Shown: in pieces, positions 1-6,793 of the stretch
Position numbering within the stretch: position 1 is the first letter of the stretch
How the letters are laid out: every line of letters begins with the position of its first letter
Source of the DNA: CAYSLA01 sp964431685
GTDB lineage: Bacteria > Armatimonadota > UBA5829
Direction of reading: 5' to 3'
DNA length: 7,973 nt
NCBI GenBank assembly: GCA_964431685.1
Contig: CAYSLA010000161.1
Span: forward strand, 1 to 7,973
Notes under the pieces: generated by a model
What the model was told of the DNA's origin: nothing
The model's database searches: none
What the model saw: only the letters and a program-made list of their open reading frames with translations
Program-made: the position numbers and the translations under genes

Positions 1-26
1 TGCGGTTACCGGGCTACCAAATATGA
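1..26 (+). CDS. Possible 3' end of an upstream gene (partial)
   Basis: Reading frame 3 gives only seven codons (RLPGYQI) before a TGA at 24-26. That TGA overlaps the mltG start as ATGA, an arrangement typical of coupled genes. mltG itself has no visible Shine-Dalgarno sequence just upstream, which fits translation by re-initiation from a preceding gene. In many Gram-positive-type genomes the gene before mltG is ruvX (yqgF), but seven residues are far too few to identify anything. This is an inference from the overlap only. The stretch could equally be non-coding, since the other two frames are also open here. Confidence 0.25.
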
Positions 27-1075
27 AGCTGATCTCAGAATCCAGATGGTATATCGTGGCTATGCTGGCCGTGTGCGCGGCGGCTGTCTGGGCACTGGTT
101 CTCGGCTCACTACCGGTTTCCGGCAGTCGACAGATCTTGAGAGTATCGATACCCAGGGGGTCGTCAGCACGGTCTATTGCGGCCACACTTCACGAGCAGG
201 GCGTGATTCGAAGTCCTATGATGTTTGTGCTTACGTGCAGGTTGAGCGGGACCAGTGGCACCCTCAAACCGGGCATTTACGGAATCGCTCGAAATCTAGG
301 CGTTCCAGAGATCGTGGAGATGCTCGCGAAAGGCCACTCACTGGAGGTATGGGTTACAATACCGGAAGGCTACACGGTTCGGCAGATTGCGGACGTGCTG
401 AACGAAAAGCAGATTGTTGACGGCGACTCGTTCGCGCGGATGGCGATATCTTACGGAAGTGAGTTTGCGTCGCAGGGCTTTCTTCTAGACGGAAGTCTGG
501 AGGGTTATCTGTTCCCGGATACCTATCTGCTGGAGCGAGGCAGGGACTCGGAATACATCATCCTGAAGATGCTCTCGACTTTTGAGGGCAGGATAGTTGG
601 ACCACTGCGGGCTGAGATTGAGCGCACCGCTCTTGAGCGGTTCAAGCTCTCGGAAGACCAATTCGACGAAGGGTTGCACAGGATCATCACGATGGCTTCG
701 CTCGTCGAACGCGAGGCGCGGGTTCCATCGGACAGGCCGATCATTGCGGGCGTGCTGTGGAACAGACTGGAGCGCGGTATGCGATTGGAGGTCTGCGCCA
801 CGGTTAGTTACGTGCCGGGAGAGAGCCGCGAGAATAAACAGAGAGTTTATACAGTAGACACGCTGAAGAATTCGCCGTACAATACATACAGGAACGCCGG
901 ACTTCCGCCGGGGCCGATCTGCAACCCTGGGCTTGCGTCTGTCAAAGCTGTGCTGGATCCGGCCAAGGTTGATTACTTGTTCTATCTGGCAAAGCCGGAT
1001 GGCAGCCACGTGTTTTCGCGGACCTATGCGGAGCATCTGGCTGCGAAACGCCGCATAGAGAGCGGAGGACCTTAG
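23..1075 (+). CDS. mltG: Endolytic peptidoglycan transglycosylase MltG (YceG family)
   Basis: Predicted membrane-anchored lytic transglycosylase that cleaves nascent glycan strands and is thought to end their elongation by penicillin-binding proteins. The 350-residue protein has a short cytoplasmic start, one membrane segment at about residues 9-28, a LysM-like region at about 36-115, and the YceG catalytic domain to the end. Family signatures are clear: EGYLFPDTY at 160-168, ASLVEREA at 225-232 with the expected catalytic glutamate E229, and NSPYNTYRNAGLPPGPICNPG at 283-303. Length is normal for the family. The ATG at 23 is chosen because it directly precedes the membrane anchor and overlaps a possible upstream stop (ATGA); no Shine-Dalgarno sequence is obvious. 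The stop TAG shares one base with the next gene's GTG start, so the two are probably co-translated. Identification is firm; the exact start is slightly less so because the frame stays open to the window edge. Confidence 0.95.
   Translation: MKLISESRWYIVAMLAVCAAAVWALVLGSLPVSGSRQILRVSIPRGSSARSIAATLHEQGVIRSPMMFVLTCRLSGTSGTLKPGIYGIARNLGVPEIVEMLAKGHSLEVWVTIPEGYTVRQIADVLNEKQIVDGDSFARMAISYGSEFASQGFLLDGSLEGYLFPDTYLLERGRDSEYIILKMLSTFEGRIVGPLRAEIERTALERFKLSEDQFDEGLHRIITMASLVEREARVPSDRPIIAGVLWNRLERGMRLEVCATVSYVPGESRENKQRVYTVDTLKNSPYNTYRNAGLPPGPICNPGLASVKAVLDPAKVDYLFYLAKPDGSHVFSRTYAEHLAAKRRIESGGP
1064..1068 (+). promoter_or_regulatory. Ribosome binding site of the YqeG-family gene
   Basis: GGAGG lies six bases before the GTG at 1075, inside the last codons of mltG. 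This strong match supports the GTG as the true start despite the lack of an ATG. Confidence 0.75.
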
Positions 1076-1587
1076 TGCCGGGATTTCTCGAGATGTTTCG
1101 GCCCGCGGTCCGGGTTGCACGGCTGTGGGACGTTAGTGTTCCGTCTCTGCTTTCGCAGGGGTGCGATAGCGTGCTGCTGGACCTTGACAACACAATGCTG
1201 CCCTGGAAAGACAGCGAGCTTCCGTGTCAGACTGTCGGGTGGATTGAGGAGGCGAAGACTGCCGGTCTCAAGCTGTGCATCGTTTCGAATACTCACTACC
1301 CCAGGCGGCTGGCGTCGATAGCGGAGCAGGTCGGTGTACCTTATGTGTCGCGTGCTCTGAAACCGCGTTCTTACGGGTTTCTGAAGGCACTGGAGCTTCT
1401 TGGGAGCGCTCCACACAGGTCGGTGGTAATCGGTGATCAGATATTGACCGATGTGTGGGGAGGCAATAGAGCCGGAATATCGACCATTCTTGTTGACCCG
1501 CTGCATCCTCGCGAATTCGCGGGTACCAAGGTAAGCAGGCTTGTGGAGCGTGTGGTTTTGTGGTTGTTAAAGTGCCGGACGAAGTGA
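1075..1587 (+). CDS. yqeG: YqeG-family HAD-superfamily (subfamily IIIA) phosphatase
   Basis: Small 170-residue HAD hydrolase. All four HAD motifs are visible: motif I DLDNT at 36-40 (nucleophile D36, acid/base D38), motif II S71 in IVSNT, motif III K96 in ALKPRSYGF, and motif IV acidic residues in GDQILTD (D121, D126). There is no cap domain, as expected for subfamily IIIA. The family includes Bacillus YqeG, and its relatives yeast Gep4 and plant PGPP1 dephosphorylate phosphatidylglycerophosphate. A role in phosphatidylglycerol synthesis is therefore plausible, but the substrate is inferred. The gene starts with GTG, sharing a base with the mltG stop, and has GGAGG six bases upstream. Its end overlaps aroE. 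In Firmicutes the family commonly sits in a yqeG-yqeH-aroE cluster; here the GTPase gene yqeH is absent and aroE follows directly. Confidence 0.9.
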   Translation: MPGFLEMFRPAVRVARLWDVSVPSLLSQGCDSVLLDLDNTMLPWKDSELPCQTVGWIEEAKTAGLKLCIVSNTHYPRRLASIAEQVGVPYVSRALKPRSYGFLKALELLGSAPHRSVVIGDQILTDVWGGNRAGISTILVDPLHPREFAGTKVSRLVERVVLWLLKCRTK

Positions 1588-2513
1588 GGAACAATATCGA
1601 GTCAGGCGAAGTCAAAAGACAAGCCCATATATTGAGTGTTCGGGGAGATACCAGGGTTCTGGGCGTTTTTGGGTGTCCTGTTGAGCATAGTGTTTCGCCA
1701 GCTATGCAGAACACGGCGATACAGGCGCTGGGTCTAAACTACGTCTATGTTCCTTTTCACGTCTTGCCTGAGATGTTGGGCGGGGCGGTGCAGGGTCTGC
1801 GCGCTCTGGAAGTAGCAGGGGTCAACATTACCATCCCGCACAAGCGGGCCGTAATACCGTTTCTGGATAGCGTATCGGAGCGGGCAAGGCTGGTTGGTTC
1901 GGTGAATACCGTCACCAACGTCGACGGAGTGCTGACTGGTGATACGACCGACGGCCCCGGGTTTCTGCAGAGTGTGGAAGCGGAGTGGGGCGTCGTTGAC
2001 GGAACGAGAGCGCTTATACTCGGAGCGGGGGGATCGGCAAAGGCCATTGCGTTTGCCCTTGTGGAGGCCGGTTGTCTGGTGTCGCTGTCGAACCGCACCA
2101 GGTCAAAAGCTGACGAACTGGCCGAAGCGATATGCAGAGCATTCGGAGAGGGTTCGGCTGCGGTTGTGGAGAATGTGGATGGCGCTCTGCGAGAGGCATT
2201 GTCCGGTTGTGATATGTTGATAAATACCACATCAGTGGGTATGCATCCGAAACCTGACGAAATACCGGTGAACCCTGAGCTGCTAAGAAGCAGTCTAATG
2301 GTATGTGACATCGTCTACAATCCATTGAAGACAAGGCTGCTTGCGGAAGCCGAAAGATGCGGCGCCAGAACGTTGTCAGGGATTAAGATGTTGGCGAGAC
2401 AGGGTGCGATTTCGCTTGAGAAGTGGACCGGATGCAAGGCGCCGGTTGATATAATGGAGAGGGCGGCTCTTGCCGCGCTCGGTTCGTCGGGAGAAGTGCA
2501 TGGCAACTCTTAA
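1560..2513 (+). CDS. aroE: Shikimate dehydrogenase (NADP+)
   Basis: Reduces 3-dehydroshikimate to shikimate with NADPH, the fourth step of the chorismate pathway for aromatic amino acids. Numbering from GTG 1560 (317 residues), the substrate-binding serines are in HSVSPAMQN (43-51), the catalytic lysine is K95 in NITIPHK, and the catalytic aspartate is D131 in TTDGPGF. The Rossmann glycine loop is GAGGSAKA (155-162), followed by NRT at 178-180 (NADP contact), NTTSVGM at 222-228, DIVYNPLKTRLL at 250-261 and Q281 in LARQGAISLEKW. The start is uncertain. GTG 1560 has GGAG 11 bases upstream. GTG 1584 forms a GTGA overlap with the yqeG stop. TTG 1632 would give a more usual length of 293 residues. 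The first 28 residues before GDTRVLGVFG look like an extension without family counterpart. The 3' end overlaps pilB by 14 bases. Confidence 0.95.
   Translation: MVVKVPDEVRNNIESGEVKRQAHILSVRGDTRVLGVFGCPVEHSVSPAMQNTAIQALGLNYVYVPFHVLPEMLGGAVQGLRALEVAGVNITIPHKRAVIPFLDSVSERARLVGSVNTVTNVDGVLTGDTTDGPGFLQSVEAEWGVVDGTRALILGAGGSAKAIAFALVEAGCLVSLSNRTRSKADELAEAICRAFGEGSAAVVENVDGALREALSGCDMLINTTSVGMHPKPDEIPVNPELLRSSLMVCDIVYNPLKTRLLAEAERCGARTLSGIKMLARQGAISLEKWTGCKAPVDIMERAALAALGSSGEVHGNS
2489..2495 (+). promoter_or_regulatory. Ribosome binding site deciding the pilB start
   Basis: GGGAGAA, inside the end of aroE, stands five to seven bases before ATG 2500. It favours that ATG over the in-frame TTG at 2470, which would add ten residues (MPRSVRREKC) that do not resemble the family N-terminus. 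Confidence 0.65.
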
Positions 2514-4269
2514 GAAAGACCTGGGTGAGATCCTGGTTACAAAGGGGGTAGTTACCGCGGCGCAGCTTGCTGAAGCAAGGGCGGTACAGAAAGCAACCCC
2601 CGGCGACTTGGGTCGAATCATTCAGGATCTCGGTTTCGCCGATGATAAGGCAGTCACCGCTGCGCGTGCCGAGAGCATAGGCATTCCTTTTGTAGATCTG
2701 ACAGTCACCAAGACTGATCCATCCGCATCCAGCGCCATACCCGAACACGTTGCACGGAAGCACAAAGTCGTACCTCTTGGAAAGAACGGCACACGTCTTG
2801 TTGTGGCGCTGGTCAACCCGAACGACCCTCTCGCAGTCCAGGACATCAGGCTAACCAGTGGAACCCAGCAGATTGCGATTGCTCTCGCCACCGAAGACGA
2901 CATAATGTCTGCGATCGACCGGATATATAAAGCGGGCGGCAATGGGGCGAGCATCGAAGAATCCAGTTCCGGAGGTGGCTCAGGTTCGTCCGGGGCGACC
3001 GGCCTTGCTGCCGACATAAAGGCTTCTATCGCGAGCTACGGGGCTCGCGAAGAAGTTGCCGATGATGACGCGGACAGTCTGGTGAAGGCGGCTGACGAAG
3101 CCCCTATAGTCAAACTGGCCTATACCATAGTCAAGTCTGCCATCAACGATGGCGCTTCGGACATACACGTCGAGCCTGGAGACCGCGGAATCAGAATCAG
3201 GGTGCGGGTGGACGGCGTTCTGCACGAGGCTATGCCGCTACCCAAGTATATTGCCCGGCCTCTGATATCTCGCTTCAAGATCATGGCGGACATGAATATC
3301 GCCGAAAGACGAATTCCACAGGACGGCAGAATCCCCATCATGATGGACAAGAAGGACTATGACCTTCGTGTGAGCTGTCTGCCGGTGGTGCATGGCGAAA
3401 AGATTGTTATGAGAATCCTGGACAAGTCCAGCGTTCTCCTCGGTTTGGGCAAACTCGGCTTCTTCCCGGAGGTTCAGGCTCAGATAGACGAACTGACCGC
3501 CCAGCCTAACGGAATGTTTCTACCCACTGGGCCTACTGGTTCCGGCAAGACCACAACGCTCTATTCAGTTCTTCACAAGCTGAACTCTGTAGAAAAGAAC
3601 ATCATTACCGTTGAGGACCCTGTAGAGTATCAGCTTGGAGGCATAGCGCAGGTGCAGGTCAATAAGAAAGCCGGCCTCACGTTCGGCAGTGCGCTCCGGA
3701 GTTTTCTGCGACAAGACCCGGACATCATCATGGTTGGTGAGATGAGAGACCTTGAGACGGCGGAGATTGCTGTTGAGGCGTCGCTGACCGGTCACCTCGT
3801 CCTGAGCACCCTGCATACCAACGACGCTCCGAGCGCGGTCATCAGAATGGTGGACATGGGTGTCGAGCCGTATCTGATCTCGGCCACGGTAATTGGAATC
3901 CTTGCTCAGAGGCTTGCGAGAAAGATATGTGTCCAGTGCAAGACCTCGTATCAGGTGCCCGCAACGGACCTGCGAAAGTTCGGGTTCCGCCCGGATGACC
4001 CTGACCAGATGGTTACGCTCTATAAGGGTACCGGGTGCGAAGCGTGCAGGCATACCGGCTACAAAGGCCGAATTGGTATTTACGAGCTCCTGAGGATGAA
4101 CGATGAGTTGCGGGAACTTGTCGTTCGCCGTGCCCCGCTGGCTGACGTGAGAGACGCCGCCAAGGCAAATGGCATGCACGAGCTCAAAGAGGACGGAATG
4201 CTCAAGGTTCTCGAAGGTATTACGACACCTGACGAAGTAATGAGAGTTGTGTTTACCGCGGGTGGCTAG
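2500..4269 (+). CDS. pilB: Type IV pilus extension ATPase PilB (GspE family)
   Basis: Hexameric cytoplasmic ATPase that powers pilin polymerisation through PilC. Numbered from ATG 2500 (589 residues), an N-terminal MshEN-type domain (about 1-150) contains the tandem half-motifs DLGEILVTKG (7-16) and DLGRIIQDLG (36-45), then GIPFVDL. A Ser/Gly-rich linker follows at about 151-168. The GspE ATPase domain has ASDIHVEP at 219-226, Walker A GPTGSGKTTT at 344-353 (K350), Asp-box VEDPVEY from 371, Walker B DIIMVGEMRD at 408-417 (E414), and His-box histidines H432 and H439. The tetracysteine zinc site (C477, C480, C513, C516) marks PilB/GspE and is absent from PilT. The start overlaps aroE by 14 bases, so transcription with the shikimate gene is likely. 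GspE of a type II secretion system is the main alternative; the adjacent pilT argues for a pilus. Both half-motifs carry Asp where MshEN domains have Arg. Confidence 0.95.
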   Translation: MATLKKDLGEILVTKGVVTAAQLAEARAVQKATPGDLGRIIQDLGFADDKAVTAARAESIGIPFVDLTVTKTDPSASSAIPEHVARKHKVVPLGKNGTRLVVALVNPNDPLAVQDIRLTSGTQQIAIALATEDDIMSAIDRIYKAGGNGASIEESSSGGGSGSSGATGLAADIKASIASYGAREEVADDDADSLVKAADEAPIVKLAYTIVKSAINDGASDIHVEPGDRGIRIRVRVDGVLHEAMPLPKYIARPLISRFKIMADMNIAERRIPQDGRIPIMMDKKDYDLRVSCLPVVHGEKIVMRILDKSSVLLGLGKLGFFPEVQAQIDELTAQPNGMFLPTGPTGSGKTTTLYSVLHKLNSVEKNIITVEDPVEYQLGGIAQVQVNKKAGLTFGSALRSFLRQDPDIIMVGEMRDLETAEIAVEASLTGHLVLSTLHTNDAPSAVIRMVDMGVEPYLISATVIGILAQRLARKICVQCKTSYQVPATDLRKFGFRPDDPDQMVTLYKGTGCEACRHTGYKGRIGIYELLRMNDELRELVVRRAPLADVRDAAKANGMHELKEDGMLKVLEGITTPDEVMRVVFTAGG

Positions 4270-4317
4270 TCATTGATGCTTTGGTGTCGGTCAATCGACA
4301 CTGCGATCCCGCGGTAA
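4253..4317 (+). repeat. Perfect 10-base inverted repeat around the pilB stop
   Basis: TTACCGCGGG (4253-4262) is exactly complementary to CCCGCGGTAA (4308-4317), enclosing 45 bases that include the pilB stop (4267-4269) and a smaller hairpin at 4284-4301. Several G-U pairs could extend the base of the stem outward. No T-run follows, so it is not a standard intrinsic terminator. It ends eight bases before the pilT Shine-Dalgarno sequence. Likely roles are an RNA stability or processing element, or tuning of PilB against PilT levels; this is inferred. Confidence 0.6.
4284..4301 (+). repeat. Inner hairpin in the pilB-pilT gap
   Basis: GTGTCG (4284-4289) pairs with CGACAC (4296-4301). A G-U pair (4290 with 4295) closes a four-base loop TCAA. 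It is nested within the 4253-4317 inverted repeat, giving a long stem with an internal hairpin. Confidence 0.5.
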
Positions 4318-4325
4318 GTGTGGAC

Positions 4326-4335
4326 AGGGAGGGGA
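4326..4335 (+). promoter_or_regulatory. Strong ribosome binding site of pilT
   Basis: AGGGAGGGGA lies seven bases before TTG 4343. The strength and spacing of this site are the main evidence that PilT starts at a TTG codon; the first in-frame ATG lies far inside the conserved domain. Confidence 0.75.
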
Positions 4336-4342
4336 CTATCAG

Positions 4343-5506
4343 TTGGAACAGCGTGTAACTGCCGGACAAGTGCCTTCGGCGGTGCGTGCCGAGCCCCAAC
4401 GAGTTACGACTCAGGGTTTGCTCGAAGAAGTGCACATAGATGAACTGCTGCGTGAGATGGTAGAGCGCGGCGCTTCGGACCTTCATATCTGTGTTGGAGT
4501 GCCGCCTGTACTCCGGATAGATGGCGAACTTCACCATATGAACTACGAGAAGTTCACCCCAATCATCTGCCAGAGGCTGCTCTATGACATCCTCAGTGAT
4601 GAGCAGATTCAGAGATTTGAGGAGCACTGGGAACTGGACTTCTCATATTCACTGCAGAACCTGTCTCGTTTCCGCGTGAACATCTTCAAAGACAAGGGCA
4701 ATCACGCGGCCGCTTTCCGACTGATTCCAATCAAGATACCTACGATCAAGGACTTGGGTCTGCCTCCGGTGCTCGAATCGGTGTCAAGAAGGCCGAGAGG
4801 GCTAGTCCTGGTCACCGGGCCTACTGGGTCGGGTAAGTCCACCACGCTGGCCTCGATGATAAACCTCATAAACTCTGAGAGTGCGCACCACATAATCACC
4901 ATAGAAGACCCGATCGAGTATCTGCATCAACATAAGAAGAGCATAATCAACCAGCGTGAGGTCGGCCAGGACACCAAGGAGTTCGCGAACGCTCTCAGGG
5001 CTGCGCTGCGTGAAGACCCTGATGTGATCCTTGTTGGTGAAATGAGAGACCTCGAGACTATGTCCAACGCCATCCGCGCCGCGGAGACTGGACACCTTGT
5101 CTTTGCCACACTGCACACAAACAGCGCCGCGCAGACGGTTGACCGCGTGGTCGATGCGTTTCCGCCAAGCCAACAGGAACAAATCAGGTTGATGCTCTCC
5201 AACAGCCTGGAGGCCGTTCTGTGCCAGCAGCTTATGCCGCGGGCCGGTATGCCGGGGCGACTGTGCTGTATGGAGATTATGATAGCCACTCCGGCCATCC
5301 GAAACCTGGTGCGTGAGGCAAAGAGCCATCAGATCACATCCATCATTCAGACCAGTTCGAATGTTGGCATGATGACGATGGACCAGTGCCTGCGGGACTA
5401 CTATATGCGTGGAGTCATTACGTATGACGACGCTCTTGCGCGCGCGATGAATCCTGACGAGTTCAAGAATATGGTCACGTCGGCTCAGCAGCCGGCGCGG
5501 AGATGA
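4343..5506 (+). CDS. pilT: Type IV pilus retraction ATPase PilT
   Basis: Hexameric ATPase that drives pilus disassembly and so twitching motility and retraction. The 387-residue protein begins with about 28 poorly conserved residues. A PAS-like N-terminal domain follows (ERGASDLHICVGVPP, 41-55), then the RecA-like core: Walker A GPTGSGKSTT at 159-168 (K165), Asp-box IEDPIEY (187-193), Walker B DVILVGEMRD at 227-236 (E233), and His-box AETGHLVFATLHTN (247-260; H251, H258). AIRNLVREAK at 318-327 matches the C-terminal AIRNL motif that PilT needs for retraction. The lack of the PilB-type tetracysteine site and the QREVGQDT segment (204-211) also separate it from PilB. The start is TTG with a strong Shine-Dalgarno sequence. 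It lies 73 bases after pilB, with a structured gap between them. PilU is the nearest alternative, but length and motifs favour PilT. Confidence 0.95.
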   Translation: MEQRVTAGQVPSAVRAEPQRVTTQGLLEEVHIDELLREMVERGASDLHICVGVPPVLRIDGELHHMNYEKFTPIICQRLLYDILSDEQIQRFEEHWELDFSYSLQNLSRFRVNIFKDKGNHAAAFRLIPIKIPTIKDLGLPPVLESVSRRPRGLVLVTGPTGSGKSTTLASMINLINSESAHHIITIEDPIEYLHQHKKSIINQREVGQDTKEFANALRAALREDPDVILVGEMRDLETMSNAIRAAETGHLVFATLHTNSAAQTVDRVVDAFPPSQQEQIRLMLSNSLEAVLCQQLMPRAGMPGRLCCMEIMIATPAIRNLVREAKSHQITSIIQTSSNVGMMTMDQCLRDYYMRGVITYDDALARAMNPDEFKNMVTSAQQPARR

Positions 5507-5526
5507 CGCCTGACTTTCCAGAGATA

Positions 5527-5545
5527 GCTGTCGCCTTTGGGCAGC
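5527..5545 (+). repeat. Small hairpin just before the pilC ribosome binding site
   Basis: GCTGTC (5527-5532) can pair with GGCAGC (5540-5545), five Watson-Crick pairs plus one G-U, with a seven-base loop. It ends directly against the AAGGGAGAA Shine-Dalgarno sequence (5546-5554) in the 55-base pilT-pilC gap. A stem this short can arise by chance. Confidence 0.35.
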
Positions 5546-5561
5546 AAGGGAGAACAACTAT

Positions 5562-6785
5562 ATGGCTGCGCTGACATTTGCATATACGCTCAGAGACGCG
5601 ACAGGCACCGTAATAGAAGGCAGTAGCGAGGCCGAAAACGAAGAACTGCTGCGAAAGCGGCTTTCCGAGCAGGGCTTCGATGTACTGGAGATAAAGCAGA
5701 TCAAAACCGTCAACAAGAGAGTTGGCGGGATCGGCGGAGTCAAGAAGACGGACCTGTCAATAATGTGCCGGCAGTTTTCGACTATGATCGATGCTGGCGT
5801 GAGCCTGGTCCGGTGCCTCAACGTACTGGGCGAGCAGGTGCAGAGCCCAAAGCTGCGCGCAATCCTCAACGACGTGCGGATAGAGGTCGAAGGCGGGCAG
5901 ATGCTCGCCAAGTCGCTGGAGAAGTATCCCAGCACGTTTGACCGGCTTTTCTGCGGTCTGGTAAGGGCGGGCGAGGTCGGTGGAACTCTTGAAGAGAGCC
6001 TCCAGAGACTATCGCAATTCCTCGAATCCGACGTCAAGCTTCGGCAGAAGGTCAAGTCGGCTATGACCTATCCGACCATCGTTATGGTCTTTGCGGTCGT
6101 GGTCGTACTGCTGCTGATGACATTTATCCTTCCCAAGTTTATGGACATGTTCAAGGACTTGGGCATTAAGGATATGCCGCTTATGACGAAAATGCTCAAA
6201 GCGACAAGCGACTTTCTGCTGCAGTATTGGTACTTCGCCATCATCATCTTTGGCGGGTTGGCAGTTGCCATCAAAGTGTCTCTAAAGACGAAACAGGGTC
6301 GCAGGTTCATAGACCTTCTCAAGCTCAAGGCGCCTGTGTTTGGGCCCCTCAATCACAAAGTATCTCTTGCCAGATTCGCGCGAACCCTTTCGACTCTGCT
6401 CTCCAGCGGCGTGCCAATTCTTCAGGCTCTGGAGACCGTCGCCGGGACCGTGTCAAACGACGTCATGAGCGAAGCTATTATGGCTGCGAGAGCGAGCATC
6501 CGAGAGGGTGAACAGATTGCTCCACCGCTTGCCAAGAGCGGCATGTTCCCGCCGATGGTTGTGCAGATGGTGGCTATTGGTCAGGAGTCCGGCGCTTTGG
6601 ACCCGATGCTGGCCAAAATCGCCGACTTTTACGAAGACGAAGTGGATGCTGCCCTTGCCAGTCTGACTGCCGCTCTTGAGCCCGTCCTCATCGTGGGCCT
6701 CGGCGGAGTCGTCGGTTTTATTGTCATTTCACTCTTCCTTCCCTTGATTGCGGTCATACAGAATCTGTCTGGAAGTTCCGAATAA
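5562..6785 (+). CDS. pilC: Type IV pilus inner-membrane platform protein PilC (GspF family)
   Basis: Polytopic membrane protein that couples the PilB and PilT motors to pilin insertion and extraction. The 407 residues show the usual layout: a short N-terminal segment (about 1-60), a first GspF domain (about 68-190, with CRQFSTMIDAGVSL and GEVGGTLEESL), membrane segments at about 171-190 and 222-240, and a second GspF domain (about 270-393, with RFARTLSTLLSSGVPILQAL). A final membrane segment lies at about 375-397. The end of the second domain carries the conserved MVAIGQESGALDPMLAKIADFYEDEVD pattern, spanning 336-362. Length and topology are normal for PilC. ATG 5562 has AAGGGAGAA about seven bases upstream. 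The gene sits 55 bases after pilT. GspF of a type II secretion system is the paralogous alternative, less likely beside pilT. Confidence 0.95.
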   Translation: MAALTFAYTLRDATGTVIEGSSEAENEELLRKRLSEQGFDVLEIKQIKTVNKRVGGIGGVKKTDLSIMCRQFSTMIDAGVSLVRCLNVLGEQVQSPKLRAILNDVRIEVEGGQMLAKSLEKYPSTFDRLFCGLVRAGEVGGTLEESLQRLSQFLESDVKLRQKVKSAMTYPTIVMVFAVVVVLLLMTFILPKFMDMFKDLGIKDMPLMTKMLKATSDFLLQYWYFAIIIFGGLAVAIKVSLKTKQGRRFIDLLKLKAPVFGPLNHKVSLARFARTLSTLLSSGVPILQALETVAGTVSNDVMSEAIMAARASIREGEQIAPPLAKSGMFPPMVVQMVAIGQESGALDPMLAKIADFYEDEVDAALASLTAALEPVLIVGLGGVVGFIVISLFLPLIAVIQNLSGSSE

Positions 6786-6793
6786 AAGCTTGT

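Noticed and set aside
1..420. Frame 1 open from the window edge, overlapping the 5' part of mltG
   Set aside because: It is out of frame with the clear MltG protein, shows Arg/Gly-rich low-complexity composition, and has no ribosome binding site or family resemblance.
485..1120. Long reverse-strand open frame (211 codons) opposite mltG
   Set aside because: It lies entirely opposite a well-supported gene, its translation has no recognisable domain, and it is rich in Arg/Ser/Pro as expected of an antisense shadow in GC-rich DNA.
2470..2499. Extended PilB start at TTG 2470
   Set aside because: It would add ten residues unlike the family N-terminus and has no Shine-Dalgarno sequence, whereas ATG 2500 has GGGAG at proper spacing.
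4802..5557. Reverse-strand open frame of 251 codons opposite pilT
   Set aside because: It is antisense to the strongly conserved PilT core. The translation has no motif, and its length is explained by the codon bias of the sense gene.
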